From the NCBI GenBank assembly GCA_964632945.1, contig CAZWCX010000107.1:1-24952 (forward strand): 24,952 bases of DNA, written 5' to 3'. The notes beneath the pieces were generated by a model. The model did no database searches and was not told the origin of the DNA. It saw only the letters and a program-made list of their open reading frames with translations. Source of the DNA: CAZWCX01 sp964632945. GTDB lineage: Bacteria > Planctomycetota > MHYJ01 > WSZJ01 > CAZWCX01. Of this stretch, positions 7,601 to 15,423 are shown piece by piece (position 1 is the first letter of the stretch; each line of letters starts with the position of its first letter). Position numbers and translations under genes: made by a program.

Positions 7601-7650
7601 CGGGATCGAGGTCCCACCGAACGATGCGCGCGCGCCCCGGAGCCGACGCA

Positions 7651-7679
7651 TTGACACGAATTCGGCGATGTGCTACACG
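7651..7679 (+). promoter_or_regulatory. Promoter of the GspE-N-like protein gene
   Basis: A perfect -35 TTGACA (7651-7656), 17-bp spacer, and TACACG (7674-7679). The leader to the ATG at 7710 is about 24 nt and contains GAGGA. Confidence 0.65.
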
Positions 7680-7709
7680 ACGGGAGGCGCCTGCCGAGGA
7701 TTAGCGACC

Positions 7710-8312
7710 ATGGTCGATTCCGCCGACGAGAGATTCGTGCAGCTGGCGGTAACCCACGGATTCGTCACCCCGGCTCAGTACGAAGAGGCAACCGCGCAGC
7801 AGAAGAAGTACGCCGCCCAGGGCGTGCCCATGACGATGCGGGAGTTGCTCCTCGCCCGGGGCGTGCTCAAACCCGAAGACGTGCCGGTGATCCTGCGGGC
7901 GCGGGACTACCAGTCCATGCGGAACGAGGATCTGCAGTTCGGCCAGATCGCCGTCGACAACGGATTCGTCGCCAAGAAGGACGTGCGCGCCGGACTCGAA
8001 CAGCAGGCGGAAGCACACCGGCGCGGCGAACCGATCCCCCGCCTCGGCGCGCTCCTCCTGGAATCGGGCAAACTGAGTCCGCAGCAGGTCCGGGCCGTGC
8101 TCAAGGCGCAGGATCGGATCAACACGGCCGCGCCCGCGGGGGCGGCGAAGGATCCCGTTCCGGTCGAACCGCCTCCGTCCCCCGCGGCCGCGGGCGGCCC
8201 CGGCCCGGGCGCAGAGGGCGCGCCGCCGCGCTCGGACCAGGACGACGTGCCGACCATCGCCGAGCTGATCCCGCCCTGGACGAAGACGAAGCCGAACCCG
8301 CCCGCAGTCTAA
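7710..8312 (+). CDS. Two-unit GspE/MshE-N-like helical protein
   Basis: A 200-aa soluble protein. It has two related units of about 60 residues (about 7-66 and 74-135). Each has a hydrophobic AVxxGFV segment, a helix, and an LLLxxGxLxPxxVxxxLxAxD segment. This pattern resembles the small helical N-terminal domains of type II secretion/MshE ATPases, which in some members bind nucleotides such as c-di-GMP. Ligand binding is not shown here. The remainder (about 138-200) is Pro/Ala/Gly-rich and likely disordered. ATG at 7710 is preceded by GAGGA with 9-nt spacing. The same unit occurs once between the two kinase domains of the protein at 19240-23631, suggesting a shared signalling role. No ATPase domain is present. 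Confidence 0.8.
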   Translation: MVDSADERFVQLAVTHGFVTPAQYEEATAQQKKYAAQGVPMTMRELLLARGVLKPEDVPVILRARDYQSMRNEDLQFGQIAVDNGFVAKKDVRAGLEQQAEAHRRGEPIPRLGALLLESGKLSPQQVRAVLKAQDRINTAAPAGAAKDPVPVEPPPSPAAAGGPGPGAEGAPPRSDQDDVPTIAELIPPWTKTKPNPPAV

Positions 8313-8444
8313 CCTGGATGCTTCCAGAGGCCGCGCCCGCGGCGTCTTGCAGAATCCGCCGGCGAATCGCCCGATCCCGGCGACCGGCCGTCCGCCCCGC
8401 GTCGGGAGACGTCCGCGGATCGGAGGCGCAGAAAGGACTCGCCC

Positions 8445-8822
8445 ATGACTCGAGACGCGGCAACCCGGGACTCCTGGCGAACGACGCCGATGCCGGCCGC
8501 GCGCGTCTCCCTTCCTTTCCCTCTCCGCCTGACGAGCGGCGAGTTCGAACGACTCCGGCGGGGATTCATTCCGGACTGCATGGAGGACCGGTGGTTCGTC
8601 TTCCACGAAGACGGCTGGGTCCACTTTCACCGCTCGTGGACCGGCTATTGCATCTATCAGATCCGGTTCGAACCCGAAGGCGGGGACGTCGTCGCCCGGG
8701 AAGCCTGGGCCAGTCGGGATCCGCAGCAATACGGGAACCCGGAACTCGCGGAAGACGCGCAGATGCTCCGCTCGATCCTGCGCAACCGATTCGGGATCGA
8801 AGACCGGCAGCGGAACGGATAG
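8445..8822 (+). CDS. Small uncharacterised protein
   Basis: A 125-aa protein of unknown function. After a short N-terminal tail it contains a compact, aromatic-rich block with MEDRWFVFHEDG and HFHRSWTGYCIYQIRF (about residues 46-75), then an acidic helical C-terminus. The conserved-looking Trp/His/Arg/Tyr set resembles a small family seen as a stand-alone protein in many bacteria, but I cannot name it. No signal peptide or TM segment. ATG at 8445 follows AAAGGA. It lies 132 nt after the GspE-N-like gene and is convergent with the FAD oxidoreductase gene. No separate promoter was recognised, so it may be read through from 7651. Confidence 0.75.
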   Translation: MTRDAATRDSWRTTPMPAARVSLPFPLRLTSGEFERLRRGFIPDCMEDRWFVFHEDGWVHFHRSWTGYCIYQIRFEPEGGDVVAREAWASRDPQQYGNPELAEDAQMLRSILRNRFGIEDRQRNG

Positions 8823-8844
8823 GCCCCGTCCCGCGCGAGCGGCC

Positions 8845-10440
8845 TCACCCCATGCGCTCGATCACGAGGCGGGCGGCCTTCACCCCCCAGTGCAGCGCCT
8901 CCTCGAACAGCGGCAGGCCGCCGAGATCCGAGTGCGCGAAATGGAGATTCCCGAGCGACTCCGACGCGGGAGGCCGGTCCGGTCCCCACACGAACTTCGG
9001 AACCGGACGGATCATCGCATGCCCCCAGAGCATGACGTCCAGTCTCCGGACCCCGTCCGCCAGGTCGGGGTGCGCCTGGGCGAGGTCCGCGAGGATTTCG
9101 TCCCGCCAGTCGGTCCAGGTCCGGCGGGCCATGGCAAGCCGCTCGGCGGCCGGCTCGGTGCCGACAAAGGGGCGGTAATAGGTGAGCACGCTGGGACCCG
9201 GCGCGGTGGCGACGCTCTGGTGGGTGGCGACGACGTAGCCGAGGGAGTCGGAATCGTACAAGACGTTGTCCCAGGCGGGCGGGAACCCGACGCCGGCCGG
9301 CACGCGGTCCACGGTCAGGTTCGCGACCATCCACGGGGCATAAGTGAACGCCCGCATCCACGCCGGCGGACTCGCCCGGTAGGGCTCCACGACCGCCGCG
9401 GCGACGAACCGCGGAAGGGCGCAGATCGCGTGCCGGCAGCGCACCTCGACCGTGCGCCCGCGGGCGACTTCGAAGACCTCCGCGATGACGCGATCCCGCT
9501 CGGGGACCAGGCGCGTCACGACCCAGCCGGGTGCAAGGCGCTGCCGGCAGCGCTCGACCAACCGCTGCACGATCCACCCGTTCCCCTCCGGCCAGGTCAG
9601 CAACGGGGTCTCGTGTTCCGCTTCGGGTCCGGTGCGCGCCGCGAAGTAGTGGGCGCCCGCCCAGGCGGAGGTGGTCGCCAGGGAGCACCCGTAGTCGTCC
9701 CGGCAGGCGTATTCCACGAACCACCGCAGCCGCGGCGAGTCCCACCCGCGCGCCCGCAGCAACTCGTCCATGCTGCCGCCGTCCAGGGAGCGCAGGCGCG
9801 GGTCCGCGGCGCACGACTCCACCGGCAGCGAGAATCCGCCCTCCCGCCGGAGCGTCTCGATCCAGGCGTGGAATTCGCGCATCTGGGCGCGATCCCGATC
9901 GGTGGCGCCGCGCTCCGGGAAGAGCCCTTCTTCCCAGCGTCCGTCCAGGAAGAGACGCTCGCGCGGCTCGAAGCAGAGATAGCGTTGATCGTACACCGGC
10001 GCGCCGGCCGGGTCGGTCCCGGTGATGACGCCGAGGTCCCGGAACAGGTCGCGCACGGCCCCGGAGGTCGCGCCCGGAACCGGGACGTAATGCGCGCCCC
10101 ACGGGTAGGGAGTCACCTCGTTCCGGTCGGAGCGGGCGTTTCCCCCCGCGGAGTCTTCGAGTTCGAAGAGGCGGAAGTCCTCGCAGCCGCAACGGTCCAG
10201 CCACCACGCCGCGCCCAGGCCGGCGATGCCTCCGCCGAAGATGGCGACGGGAACCTCGAGGACCGCGCTGGGGGAAGGGAATCCGCCTTCCCGCAGCCGA
10301 TGGCCGCGTTCCGCGGAGGCCCCGACGATCCGCCCCTCGATGCGCCGGCGGCGCAGGAAGGGTCGCGCGAACGGGATCGCGGCGCCCAGCGCCGCCGCGG
10401 CCGAGCCGGCCAGAAGGGCCCGCCGGGTGATCCGCTTCAT
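8845..10440 (-). CDS. Tat-exported FAD oxidoreductase, amine-oxidase-like
   Basis: A 531-aa flavoprotein. The N-terminus KRITRRALLAGSAAAALGAA is a typical twin-arginine signal, so a folded, cofactor-loaded enzyme would be exported. The FAD-binding Rossmann motif is GGGIAGLGAAW (about 69-79), with the ribose-binding Glu93 and the following GG (99-100) spaced as in flavin amine oxidases. The C-terminal LHFAHSDLGGLPLFEEALHWG block is like the closing FAD motif of that family. Substrate is unknown. I chose the ATG at 10440 because it overlaps the upstream stop as ATGA; an ATG two codons earlier (10446) is also possible. It is the last gene of the speD-led operon, which suggests an aminopropylated or polyamine-like substrate. 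That is inference. Confidence 0.85.
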   Translation of the reverse strand: MKRITRRALLAGSAAAALGAAIPFARPFLRRRRIEGRIVGASAERGHRLREGGFPSPSAVLEVPVAIFGGGIAGLGAAWWLDRCGCEDFRLFELEDSAGGNARSDRNEVTPYPWGAHYVPVPGATSGAVRDLFRDLGVITGTDPAGAPVYDQRYLCFEPRERLFLDGRWEEGLFPERGATDRDRAQMREFHAWIETLRREGGFSLPVESCAADPRLRSLDGGSMDELLRARGWDSPRLRWFVEYACRDDYGCSLATTSAWAGAHYFAARTGPEAEHETPLLTWPEGNGWIVQRLVERCRQRLAPGWVVTRLVPERDRVIAEVFEVARGRTVEVRCRHAICALPRFVAAAVVEPYRASPPAWMRAFTYAPWMVANLTVDRVPAGVGFPPAWDNVLYDSDSLGYVVATHQSVATAPGPSVLTYYRPFVGTEPAAERLAMARRTWTDWRDEILADLAQAHPDLADGVRRLDVMLWGHAMIRPVPKFVWGPDRPPASESLGNLHFAHSDLGGLPLFEEALHWGVKAARLVIERMG

Positions 10441-11921
10441 CGCCATTCGGCCTCGTAGTACCGGACCAGGACCTGGTTGTCGAGCCGGTTGACCTCCACG
10501 GCCATCGGCCCCATGTCCGGCGGAAACTCGAACAGCGTCTTCAGCGTGGCCGGCGTGAGGAACCGCAGGCCGTCGGGAAGGCGTTCGGGCATCTCGAATC
10601 CCCGCGGGACGGCGATCACGAACCCCCACTCCCCCCAAGCCGGCACGTACGCGTGATACGGGAAGGGGCGCAATCCCGCCGCCCGCACCGTCTCCACGAC
10701 GCACCAGAACGACCGGCGCGCGGACAGCGGCGAGGTGCTCTGGATCACGGCAAGCCCCTCGGGGTGCAATCGCTCCCGCAGGGCCTGATAGAACCGGGTC
10801 GTGTAGAGCTTGCCGAGCGAGTACGACGTGGGGTCGGGGAAGTCGACCACGGCGAAGTCGAACGTCTCCCGGCACGCCTCGATCCACACGAAGGCGTCTT
10901 CGTTGACGATCGTGACGCGCGGCGACCGCAACGCCCCCCCGTTCAGCGCGGACAGCAGTTCGTGATCGCGGAAGAGTGCCGTCATCTCCGGATCGAGGTC
11001 GACGAGGAGGATCGACTCGACGTGGGGGTACTTCAGGATCTCGCGGACCGCCATCCCGTCGCCGCCGCCCAGCACGAGCGCCCGCTTCGCCCACGGACGG
11101 GAACCAAGGCCGGGGTGCACGAGCGCCTCGTGGTACCGGTACTCGTCCTGCGTGCTGAACTGCAGGTGACCGTTCAGGTACAGGCGGACGTCCGCGTTCT
11201 CGCGCGTCACGAGGATGCGCTGGAAGGGGGAGGAACGGGCGAGCACGACCGGCGCCCCGAAGTACCGCTCCTCGACCGCGAGGGTCAACGAGTCCGCGTA
11301 CGCGAACAGCAGGGCCAGCCCGACGAAGGAGGCGACGGAGCGGATCCAGAGATCGCGGGTCCGAAGCAGGAAGGTGCGGAAGAGCCAGAGCGTCCACAGC
11401 CCCACGGCGACGTTGAGCAACCCAAAGAAGAGGGAGGTCCGCACCAGTCCCAGCCGCGGCAGGAGCACCAGCGGGAACAGCAAGGAGGCCGCCAGCGCGC
11501 CGACGTAGTCCCACCCGAGGACGTCCGCCACGAGCCGCGAGAATTGCAGCCGGTCCTTGAGAATGCGCAGGAGCAGCGGGATCTCCAAACCGACCAGGAT
11601 GCCGATGACCGCCACGACGGGATAGAGAACCGACCGCAGGGCGCCCAGATATCCGAAGGCGAGGAAGAGGAGCGGCGCGGACAGCCCGCCGACCACCCCG
11701 ACGAGCACCTCGATCTCGATGAAGCGCCGCAGTTCGTCGCGCTCGATGAACCGGGACAGGAAGGAGCCGATGCCCATCGAGAACAGGTAGGTCCCGATCA
11801 CCGTGGAGAATTGCGTGACGCTGTCCCCGAGCAGGTAGCTCGCGACCGCCGCGGTCACGAGCTCGTAGACGAGCCCGCAGACCGCGACCATGAAGACGGT
11901 CAGATAGAGCGCTCGGGTCAC
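10437..11921 (-). CDS. Membrane-bound aminopropyltransferase (SpeE-like)
   Basis: A 494-aa protein. Residues 1-~215 contain about seven TM helices. Residues ~225-494 are a spermidine-synthase-type domain with QFSTQDEYRYHE (Gln254, Asp259-Glu260, Tyr263), the AdoMet motif LGGGDG (284-289), the acidic VDLDP (Asp308), and the catalytic pair Asp360/Asp363 in VDFPDPTSY. The residues needed for aminopropyl transfer from decarboxylated AdoMet are thus present; the acceptor is unknown. Such TM-fused forms are known in bacteria and differ from soluble SpeE. Start is GTG at 11921, just 3 nt after the DUF350 stop, with only AGG as ribosome site. Presence of speD in the same operon supports use of decarboxylated AdoMet. 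Confidence 0.9.
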   Translation of the reverse strand: MTRALYLTVFMVAVCGLVYELVTAAVASYLLGDSVTQFSTVIGTYLFSMGIGSFLSRFIERDELRRFIEIEVLVGVVGGLSAPLLFLAFGYLGALRSVLYPVVAVIGILVGLEIPLLLRILKDRLQFSRLVADVLGWDYVGALAASLLFPLVLLPRLGLVRTSLFFGLLNVAVGLWTLWLFRTFLLRTRDLWIRSVASFVGLALLFAYADSLTLAVEERYFGAPVVLARSSPFQRILVTRENADVRLYLNGHLQFSTQDEYRYHEALVHPGLGSRPWAKRALVLGGGDGMAVREILKYPHVESILLVDLDPEMTALFRDHELLSALNGGALRSPRVTIVNEDAFVWIEACRETFDFAVVDFPDPTSYSLGKLYTTRFYQALRERLHPEGLAVIQSTSPLSARRSFWCVVETVRAAGLRPFPYHAYVPAWGEWGFVIAVPRGFEMPERLPDGLRFLTPATLKTLFEFPPDMGPMAVEVNRLDNQVLVRYYEAEWR

Positions 11922-11924
11922 GAC

Positions 11925-12158
11925 CTAGCCCACGATGGCGGAGGAGATGATGATCGAGATTCCGATCAGCGCGGCGGCCACGATGATGCCCGCCGCGGTG
12001 TTCTTCTCCTCGATGATCTGCTTCCACATGTTTCCGGGCGTGACCTTCTCGATGACCCAGAACGCGATCATGAACAGGACCAGTCCGAGGATCGAATAGA
12101 CGGCCGCGGCGAGCGGCGGCATGGATTGGAACAGCTCTCTCACGTCATTTTCCCCCAA
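11925..12158 (-). CDS. Short DUF350 membrane protein, one unit
   Basis: A 77-aa protein with two hydrophobic segments (about 18-36 and 54-75) separated by a charged loop with the DUF350-like EEKNTAAGIIVAAALIG. DUF350 proteins commonly have two such units and about 130 residues, so this is a half-length form. The start is uncertain. TTG at 12158 has GGGAGGA 4 nt upstream and overlaps the upstream stop by 14 nt. GTG at 12143 begins just after that stop and has GGGGGA upstream. ATG at 12122 would leave 65 aa. DUF350 is repeatedly found beside DUF4178 and polyamine genes; its function is unknown. Confidence 0.8.
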   Translation of the reverse strand: MGENDVRELFQSMPPLAAAVYSILGLVLFMIAFWVIEKVTPGNMWKQIIEEKNTAAGIIVAAALIGISIIISSAIVG

Positions 12159-12969
12159 AGAATCCTCCCGAGCTTCCTCCGCTTCCTCCCGACCCCCCGG
12201 CGCCGAGACCGAAGGCGAGAATGAGGATCACGAAGATCACGAACGCCGCCACGACGATGGGCGGCACCTGCTCCGGCCCGCCGGAAGACTCCCGATCCGG
12301 CTTATCGTACGACCGGGGCGGCCCCTCGAGCCGGAACGCCTCCCAGACCTCCCGCGCGTCGACCTCCCGGCCCGCGGCCCATGTGTATTCTTCCGGCATC
12401 GCCTCCGCCATGATCATCCGCTTCCCGCGCTTGAAGTCGTAGCAGCGGACGGATTCCCCCACCTGCACCTGCCAGTAGAACTCCCCGAGCACGAAGCGCA
12501 CCGAGGCGTCGTACACCTCCGAGAACCGGTACCGGGCGCCGTCCAGGACCACGCCGCGATAGAATTCGTCCGGCGGGGGCGGAATCCGGTTCGTCATCGC
12601 CGTGACCTGCCAGCCCGTTTTGGTTTCGGCGAGGAATCGGTAGCCGAGAAACGGGTTGTAGAGCAGGTATTCGTCCCAGGAAAAGGCATACCCCTCGGAG
12701 CGGCCGCCCCGCACCATGAAGCCGACGACCTCGCAGGGGATCCCGTCGAACTGCGCGCGCGTGCCGAGGGGGATGCACGGAGTCCGCTTCATCTTGGAGG
12801 CGTACTCCTGCAGCAGGGCCACTTCGGGCGTCGACGTGTCGAGGATCGACATGCACGACCCGCAGACGACCGCGCGGGCCCGCCCGGGGAAGTGGACCTC
12901 GACCCCGCTCCCGCACTTCGGACAGTTGAAGGAGCGCGGACGGACCACGGCGGATCGGGTCGGAGGCAT
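12145..12969 (-). CDS. DUF4178 protein with zinc ribbon and TM tail
   Basis: A 274-aa protein. A zinc ribbon with CPKC (about 16-19) and CGSC (about 36-39) is followed by a DUF4178-like region from about IPLGTRAQF to YDFKRGKRMI. A single TM helix comes near the end (VVAAFVIFVILILAFGLG), then a Gly/Ser-only tail ending GGK. The arrangement puts the ribbon and DUF4178 region on one side of the membrane and a tiny glycine tail on the other. ATG at 12969 directly abuts the upstream stop (TAG-ATG). It follows another DUF4178 gene and precedes DUF350, with overlaps indicating one transcript. Function is unknown. Confidence 0.82.
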   Translation of the reverse strand: MPPTRSAVVRPRSFNCPKCGSGVEVHFPGRARAVVCGSCMSILDTSTPEVALLQEYASKMKRTPCIPLGTRAQFDGIPCEVVGFMVRGGRSEGYAFSWDEYLLYNPFLGYRFLAETKTGWQVTAMTNRIPPPPDEFYRGVVLDGARYRFSEVYDASVRFVLGEFYWQVQVGESVRCYDFKRGKRMIMAEAMPEEYTWAAGREVDAREVWEAFRLEGPPRSYDKPDRESSGGPEQVPPIVVAAFVIFVILILAFGLGAGGSGGSGGSSGGFFGGK

Positions 12970-13599
12970 CTACCAGCCCTCCGGCGCGCGGAGGTTCTTG
13001 AACGCCAGGTCGTCGAACGGAATGTACCGCCCGGCCAGCACCCGGGTCGTGTCGGGGAGGTAGCTGATCGTGGCGCAATGCTCCTCCGGACCGGTCAGGT
13101 CCACGAAGGTCCCGTGCTTGTGGGCCTCCTGGACGAACGGCAACTCCCCCTCGATGCCCGCGCACTCGCCGGCGAGGATGCTGCGCACGTGATGCGCCTT
13201 GCTCCCGATCTTGACCTGGAGGCCCAGAATCACGGCATCGAGCGGGGGAACGCCGGGTTCGACCTGAGCGGGGGAGAGCAGACTGTAGAACCCCATGGCC
13301 TCCGACAGCCAGGCGCCCTCGCCGCGATCGAAGGTGACGTACCAATCGTTCCAGAAGCCCTTCGGATAGGAGCGCTGCACCCGCCCCACGACCACGAACT
13401 TGCGCTCGCCCCACTGCCCTTCCGTGCCGATCCGGATGACGGTTCCGTCGTCGAGCAGTTCCGCCGTCTTGCCCAGGGAGCGCAAGTTGAGGTTTTCGCG
13501 CAGCACCGTCACGGAACAGTAGACGCACACCGTGACCAGCGAAGCCTTGTTCACGAACGAGATCCCGGCCCCGCAGGACGGGCAGTTGGCGTTCAGCAT
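12970..13599 (-). CDS. DUF4178 protein with zinc ribbon
   Basis: A 209-aa protein. The zinc ribbon has CPSC (residues 6-9) and CVYC (about 25-28). The DUF4178 domain follows (about 45-200), including IGTEGQWGERKFVVVGRVQ, GFWNDWYVTF and EGAWLSEAMGFYSL. Unlike its downstream neighbour it has no TM segment. The ATG at 13599 overlaps the stop of speD by 7 nt, and its own stop abuts the next start. Two different DUF4178 paralogues in a row suggest that they act together, perhaps as soluble and membrane-bound partners; this is inference. The biochemical function of DUF4178 is unknown to me. Confidence 0.85.
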   Translation of the reverse strand: MLNANCPSCGAGISFVNKASLVTVCVYCSVTVLRENLNLRSLGKTAELLDDGTVIRIGTEGQWGERKFVVVGRVQRSYPKGFWNDWYVTFDRGEGAWLSEAMGFYSLLSPAQVEPGVPPLDAVILGLQVKIGSKAHHVRSILAGECAGIEGELPFVQEAHKHGTFVDLTGPEEHCATISYLPDTTRVLAGRYIPFDDLAFKNLRAPEGW

Positions 13600-13976
13600 G
13601 GCGCCTGGCTCCGCCGGAGGGCGTAGCGTCGCCGAACTCGTCGGACCCGGAGGCGGGCCTCGGGGCCGAGGAAGGCGAGGCTCGCCGACCAATCGGGCGC
13701 CGGCCGCGGTCGGCAGGTATAGAGGTTCAGGCAAAAGCCGCCGTGCTCGGGAAAGGTGTGGCAGGTGAGGTGCGACTCGCTCAGGATCCAGGCGCCGGTC
13801 AGGCCGCGCGTCCGGGGAAAGCGGTGCCAGATCGGCGCGCCGATCCCGTGCAGGTGCAGATCGGCAACCAAGCGGCGGAACAATCGGTCGAGACGCGCGC
13901 GGTCGCGCAGGGGGGCGGGGTCGCAGCCGCAGGCGTCGAGGATCCACTCGATTCCGGTACCGGCTGGGATTCCCAT
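13593..13976 (-). CDS. speD: S-adenosylmethionine decarboxylase proenzyme
   Basis: A 127-aa pyruvoyl enzyme that makes decarboxylated AdoMet, the aminopropyl donor for polyamine-type synthesis. The self-cleavage site is LSESH, so cleavage between Glu67 and Ser68 would give the pyruvoyl group. The family residues HLTCHTFPEHG and the LYTC cysteine follow. Start: ATG 13976 has GGAG 8 nt upstream and gives the normal bacterial length with the processing site near residue 68. The ATG at 14015 adds a 13-residue Pro/Gly-rich tail that looks unlike the family but cannot be excluded, as the promoter lies upstream of both. It is the first gene of the six-gene operon. Confidence 0.93.
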   Translation of the reverse strand: MGIPAGTGIEWILDACGCDPAPLRDRARLDRLFRRLVADLHLHGIGAPIWHRFPRTRGLTGAWILSESHLTCHTFPEHGGFCLNLYTCRPRPAPDWSASLAFLGPEARLRVRRVRRRYALRRSQAPC

Positions 13977-14036
13977 CGGCCGTTCTCCGGGGGACGGGGG
14001 ACCCTCGGAAGCCATGAGGCGTCACTCGTGGGGTGG

Positions 14037-14065
14037 AGGATATCGAACGGTGTACCGGCCGTCAA
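14037..14065 (-). promoter_or_regulatory. Promoter of the speD operon
   Basis: On the minus strand TTGACG (14060-14065), a 17-bp spacer and TATCCT (14037-14042). It is the only promoter-like site I see for the six genes 8845-13976, which overlap or nearly touch. Confidence 0.5.
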
Positions 14066-14140
14066 GGGAGCTCACGGCCGGCGGTTTCCGCCACGGAGTC
14101 CGGAACACCCCCGGCCCCGGCCCGCGCGCCGGATTTCCGC

Positions 14141-14170
14141 TTGCGCGTTCTCTTTCCCCGCGGCTACAAT
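14141..14170 (+). promoter_or_regulatory. Promoter of the NPCBM gene
   Basis: A good -10, TACAAT (14165-14170), with a weak -35, TTGCGC (14141-14146), at 18 bp. The leader to the ATG at 14204 is about 27 nt and includes GGAGGT. Confidence 0.45.
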
Positions 14171-14203
14171 GGCCGCCGGCCCGTCCCGGAGGTCCCTGCC
14201 GAC

Positions 14204-15418
14204 ATGCGTTTGCGTCTGCTTCTCCTCGCGTGGCTCATCGTGGCCGCGCCCGCCTTGCACGCCCAGGTCGTCGTGCTCGACGTCGACAACCGCTCGTACT
14301 CGTGCCGCGAGATCTCCTTCACGGGCGGCCATTCCGTCACCTTCAGCGACCTGCAGGGGCGCGCGGTGACCCTGCCCTGCGCCGACATCGCCGAAATCGT
14401 CTGGCCGCGCGATGCCTCGCGCCCCAATGCCAATCTCGTCCGCTTCGAGTTCACCAACGGGGATCTCTGGCTCGGGGAAGTCTCCGAGTCCACCGAAGCC
14501 GGCGCCCGGGTGAAGAGTCCCGACCTCGGCATCGTCGAGGCGCGGTTCGAGAACCTCGACCGCGTAGTCCTCCCCGGCGGCGAGGCCATGATCCCCGCGG
14601 GACAGGGCCCCGAGGAACTCGACATCGTCTTCAAGCGCAACAAGGACAGCGACCGGGGCGGGATCGAGAGCCTCGACGCGCAGAAGCTCACCCTGACCTC
14701 GCGCCTGTTCAACCGGCAGGAGGTGATCCCGCTCGCCGACCTCGCGGCGGTGCAATTCAGCCGGCTGCAGGAACCTCCCGCCGAGGGGGACCGGCTGATC
14801 GCCATTCTGAGCGGACACCGCGGTTCGCGGGTCCGCGGGATCCTCAAGGAGATCTCGCGCACGCAGATCGTCCTCGAGTCCCTCTATGGGGAGTCCCACG
14901 CCGTCCCGATCGGGGCCGTCGCCTCGCTCTACTTCAAGAACGGCCGCGTGGTCTTCCTCTCCGACCTTTCCCCCGACAAGGTGGTTGAACGGCCCTTCTT
15001 CGAGGTGTCCGACCAACTTCCGGGCGTCGACCATCTGTTCCCCTACCGCCGCGACCAGTCGGTCGCCGGCGGGGGGAAGATCTCGGTGAAGGGGAAGGAA
15101 TACCGGAAGGGCCTCGGCATCCACGCGTACAGCGAGTTGCACTTCGCCCTGAACGGGAAGTTCAAGACCTTCCACGCGGTGGCCGGCCTCGATGATTCGG
15201 CCGCGCCCACCGAACTGGCGCAACCCTCGGTCCGCTTCTCGGTGTGGGTCGACGGCCGAAAAGTCTGGGAGAGCGGCGTCCACCTGTGGTCCACCCCGCC
15301 GGACAACGTGACGGTGCCGGTGGACGGGAAGGGGACGCTCACCCTGATCGTCGATTTTGCGGGCGACGGCGATTCGCTGGACCGCGCCGCCTGGGCCGCC
15401 GCGCGTCTCGTCCGGTAG
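14204..15418 (+). CDS. Exported NPCBM-domain protein
   Basis: A 404-aa protein with a signal peptide (hydrophobic core LLLLAWLIVAAP, cleavage after HAQ or nearby). The middle (about 25-260) is beta-rich with several short repeats of the type V-x-L-x-D-L-x-x-V-x-F/W, resembling a set of small SH3-like barrels. The C-terminal ~140 residues (about 265-404) form an NPCBM domain, as seen in KGKEYRKGLGIHAYSELHF and the VSVWVDG-like strand followed by LDRAAWAAARL. NPCBM is a carbohydrate-binding fold found on secreted glycosidases; no catalytic domain is present here. ATG at 14204 follows GGAGGT. It is followed after 5 nt by the DUF3857/transglutaminase gene, so the two are co-transcribed. Confidence 0.86.
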   Translation: MRLRLLLLAWLIVAAPALHAQVVVLDVDNRSYSCREISFTGGHSVTFSDLQGRAVTLPCADIAEIVWPRDASRPNANLVRFEFTNGDLWLGEVSESTEAGARVKSPDLGIVEARFENLDRVVLPGGEAMIPAGQGPEELDIVFKRNKDSDRGGIESLDAQKLTLTSRLFNRQEVIPLADLAAVQFSRLQEPPAEGDRLIAILSGHRGSRVRGILKEISRTQIVLESLYGESHAVPIGAVASLYFKNGRVVFLSDLSPDKVVERPFFEVSDQLPGVDHLFPYRRDQSVAGGGKISVKGKEYRKGLGIHAYSELHFALNGKFKTFHAVAGLDDSAAPTELAQPSVRFSVWVDGRKVWESGVHLWSTPPDNVTVPVDGKGTLTLIVDFAGDGDSLDRAAWAAARLVR

Positions 15419-15423
15419 CGATC

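Noticed and set aside
10441..12027. N-terminal extension of the FAD oxidoreductase frame over the aminopropyltransferase gene
   Set aside because: The Tat signal begins at 10440-10446, and the upstream part is an out-of-frame reading of the aminopropyltransferase.
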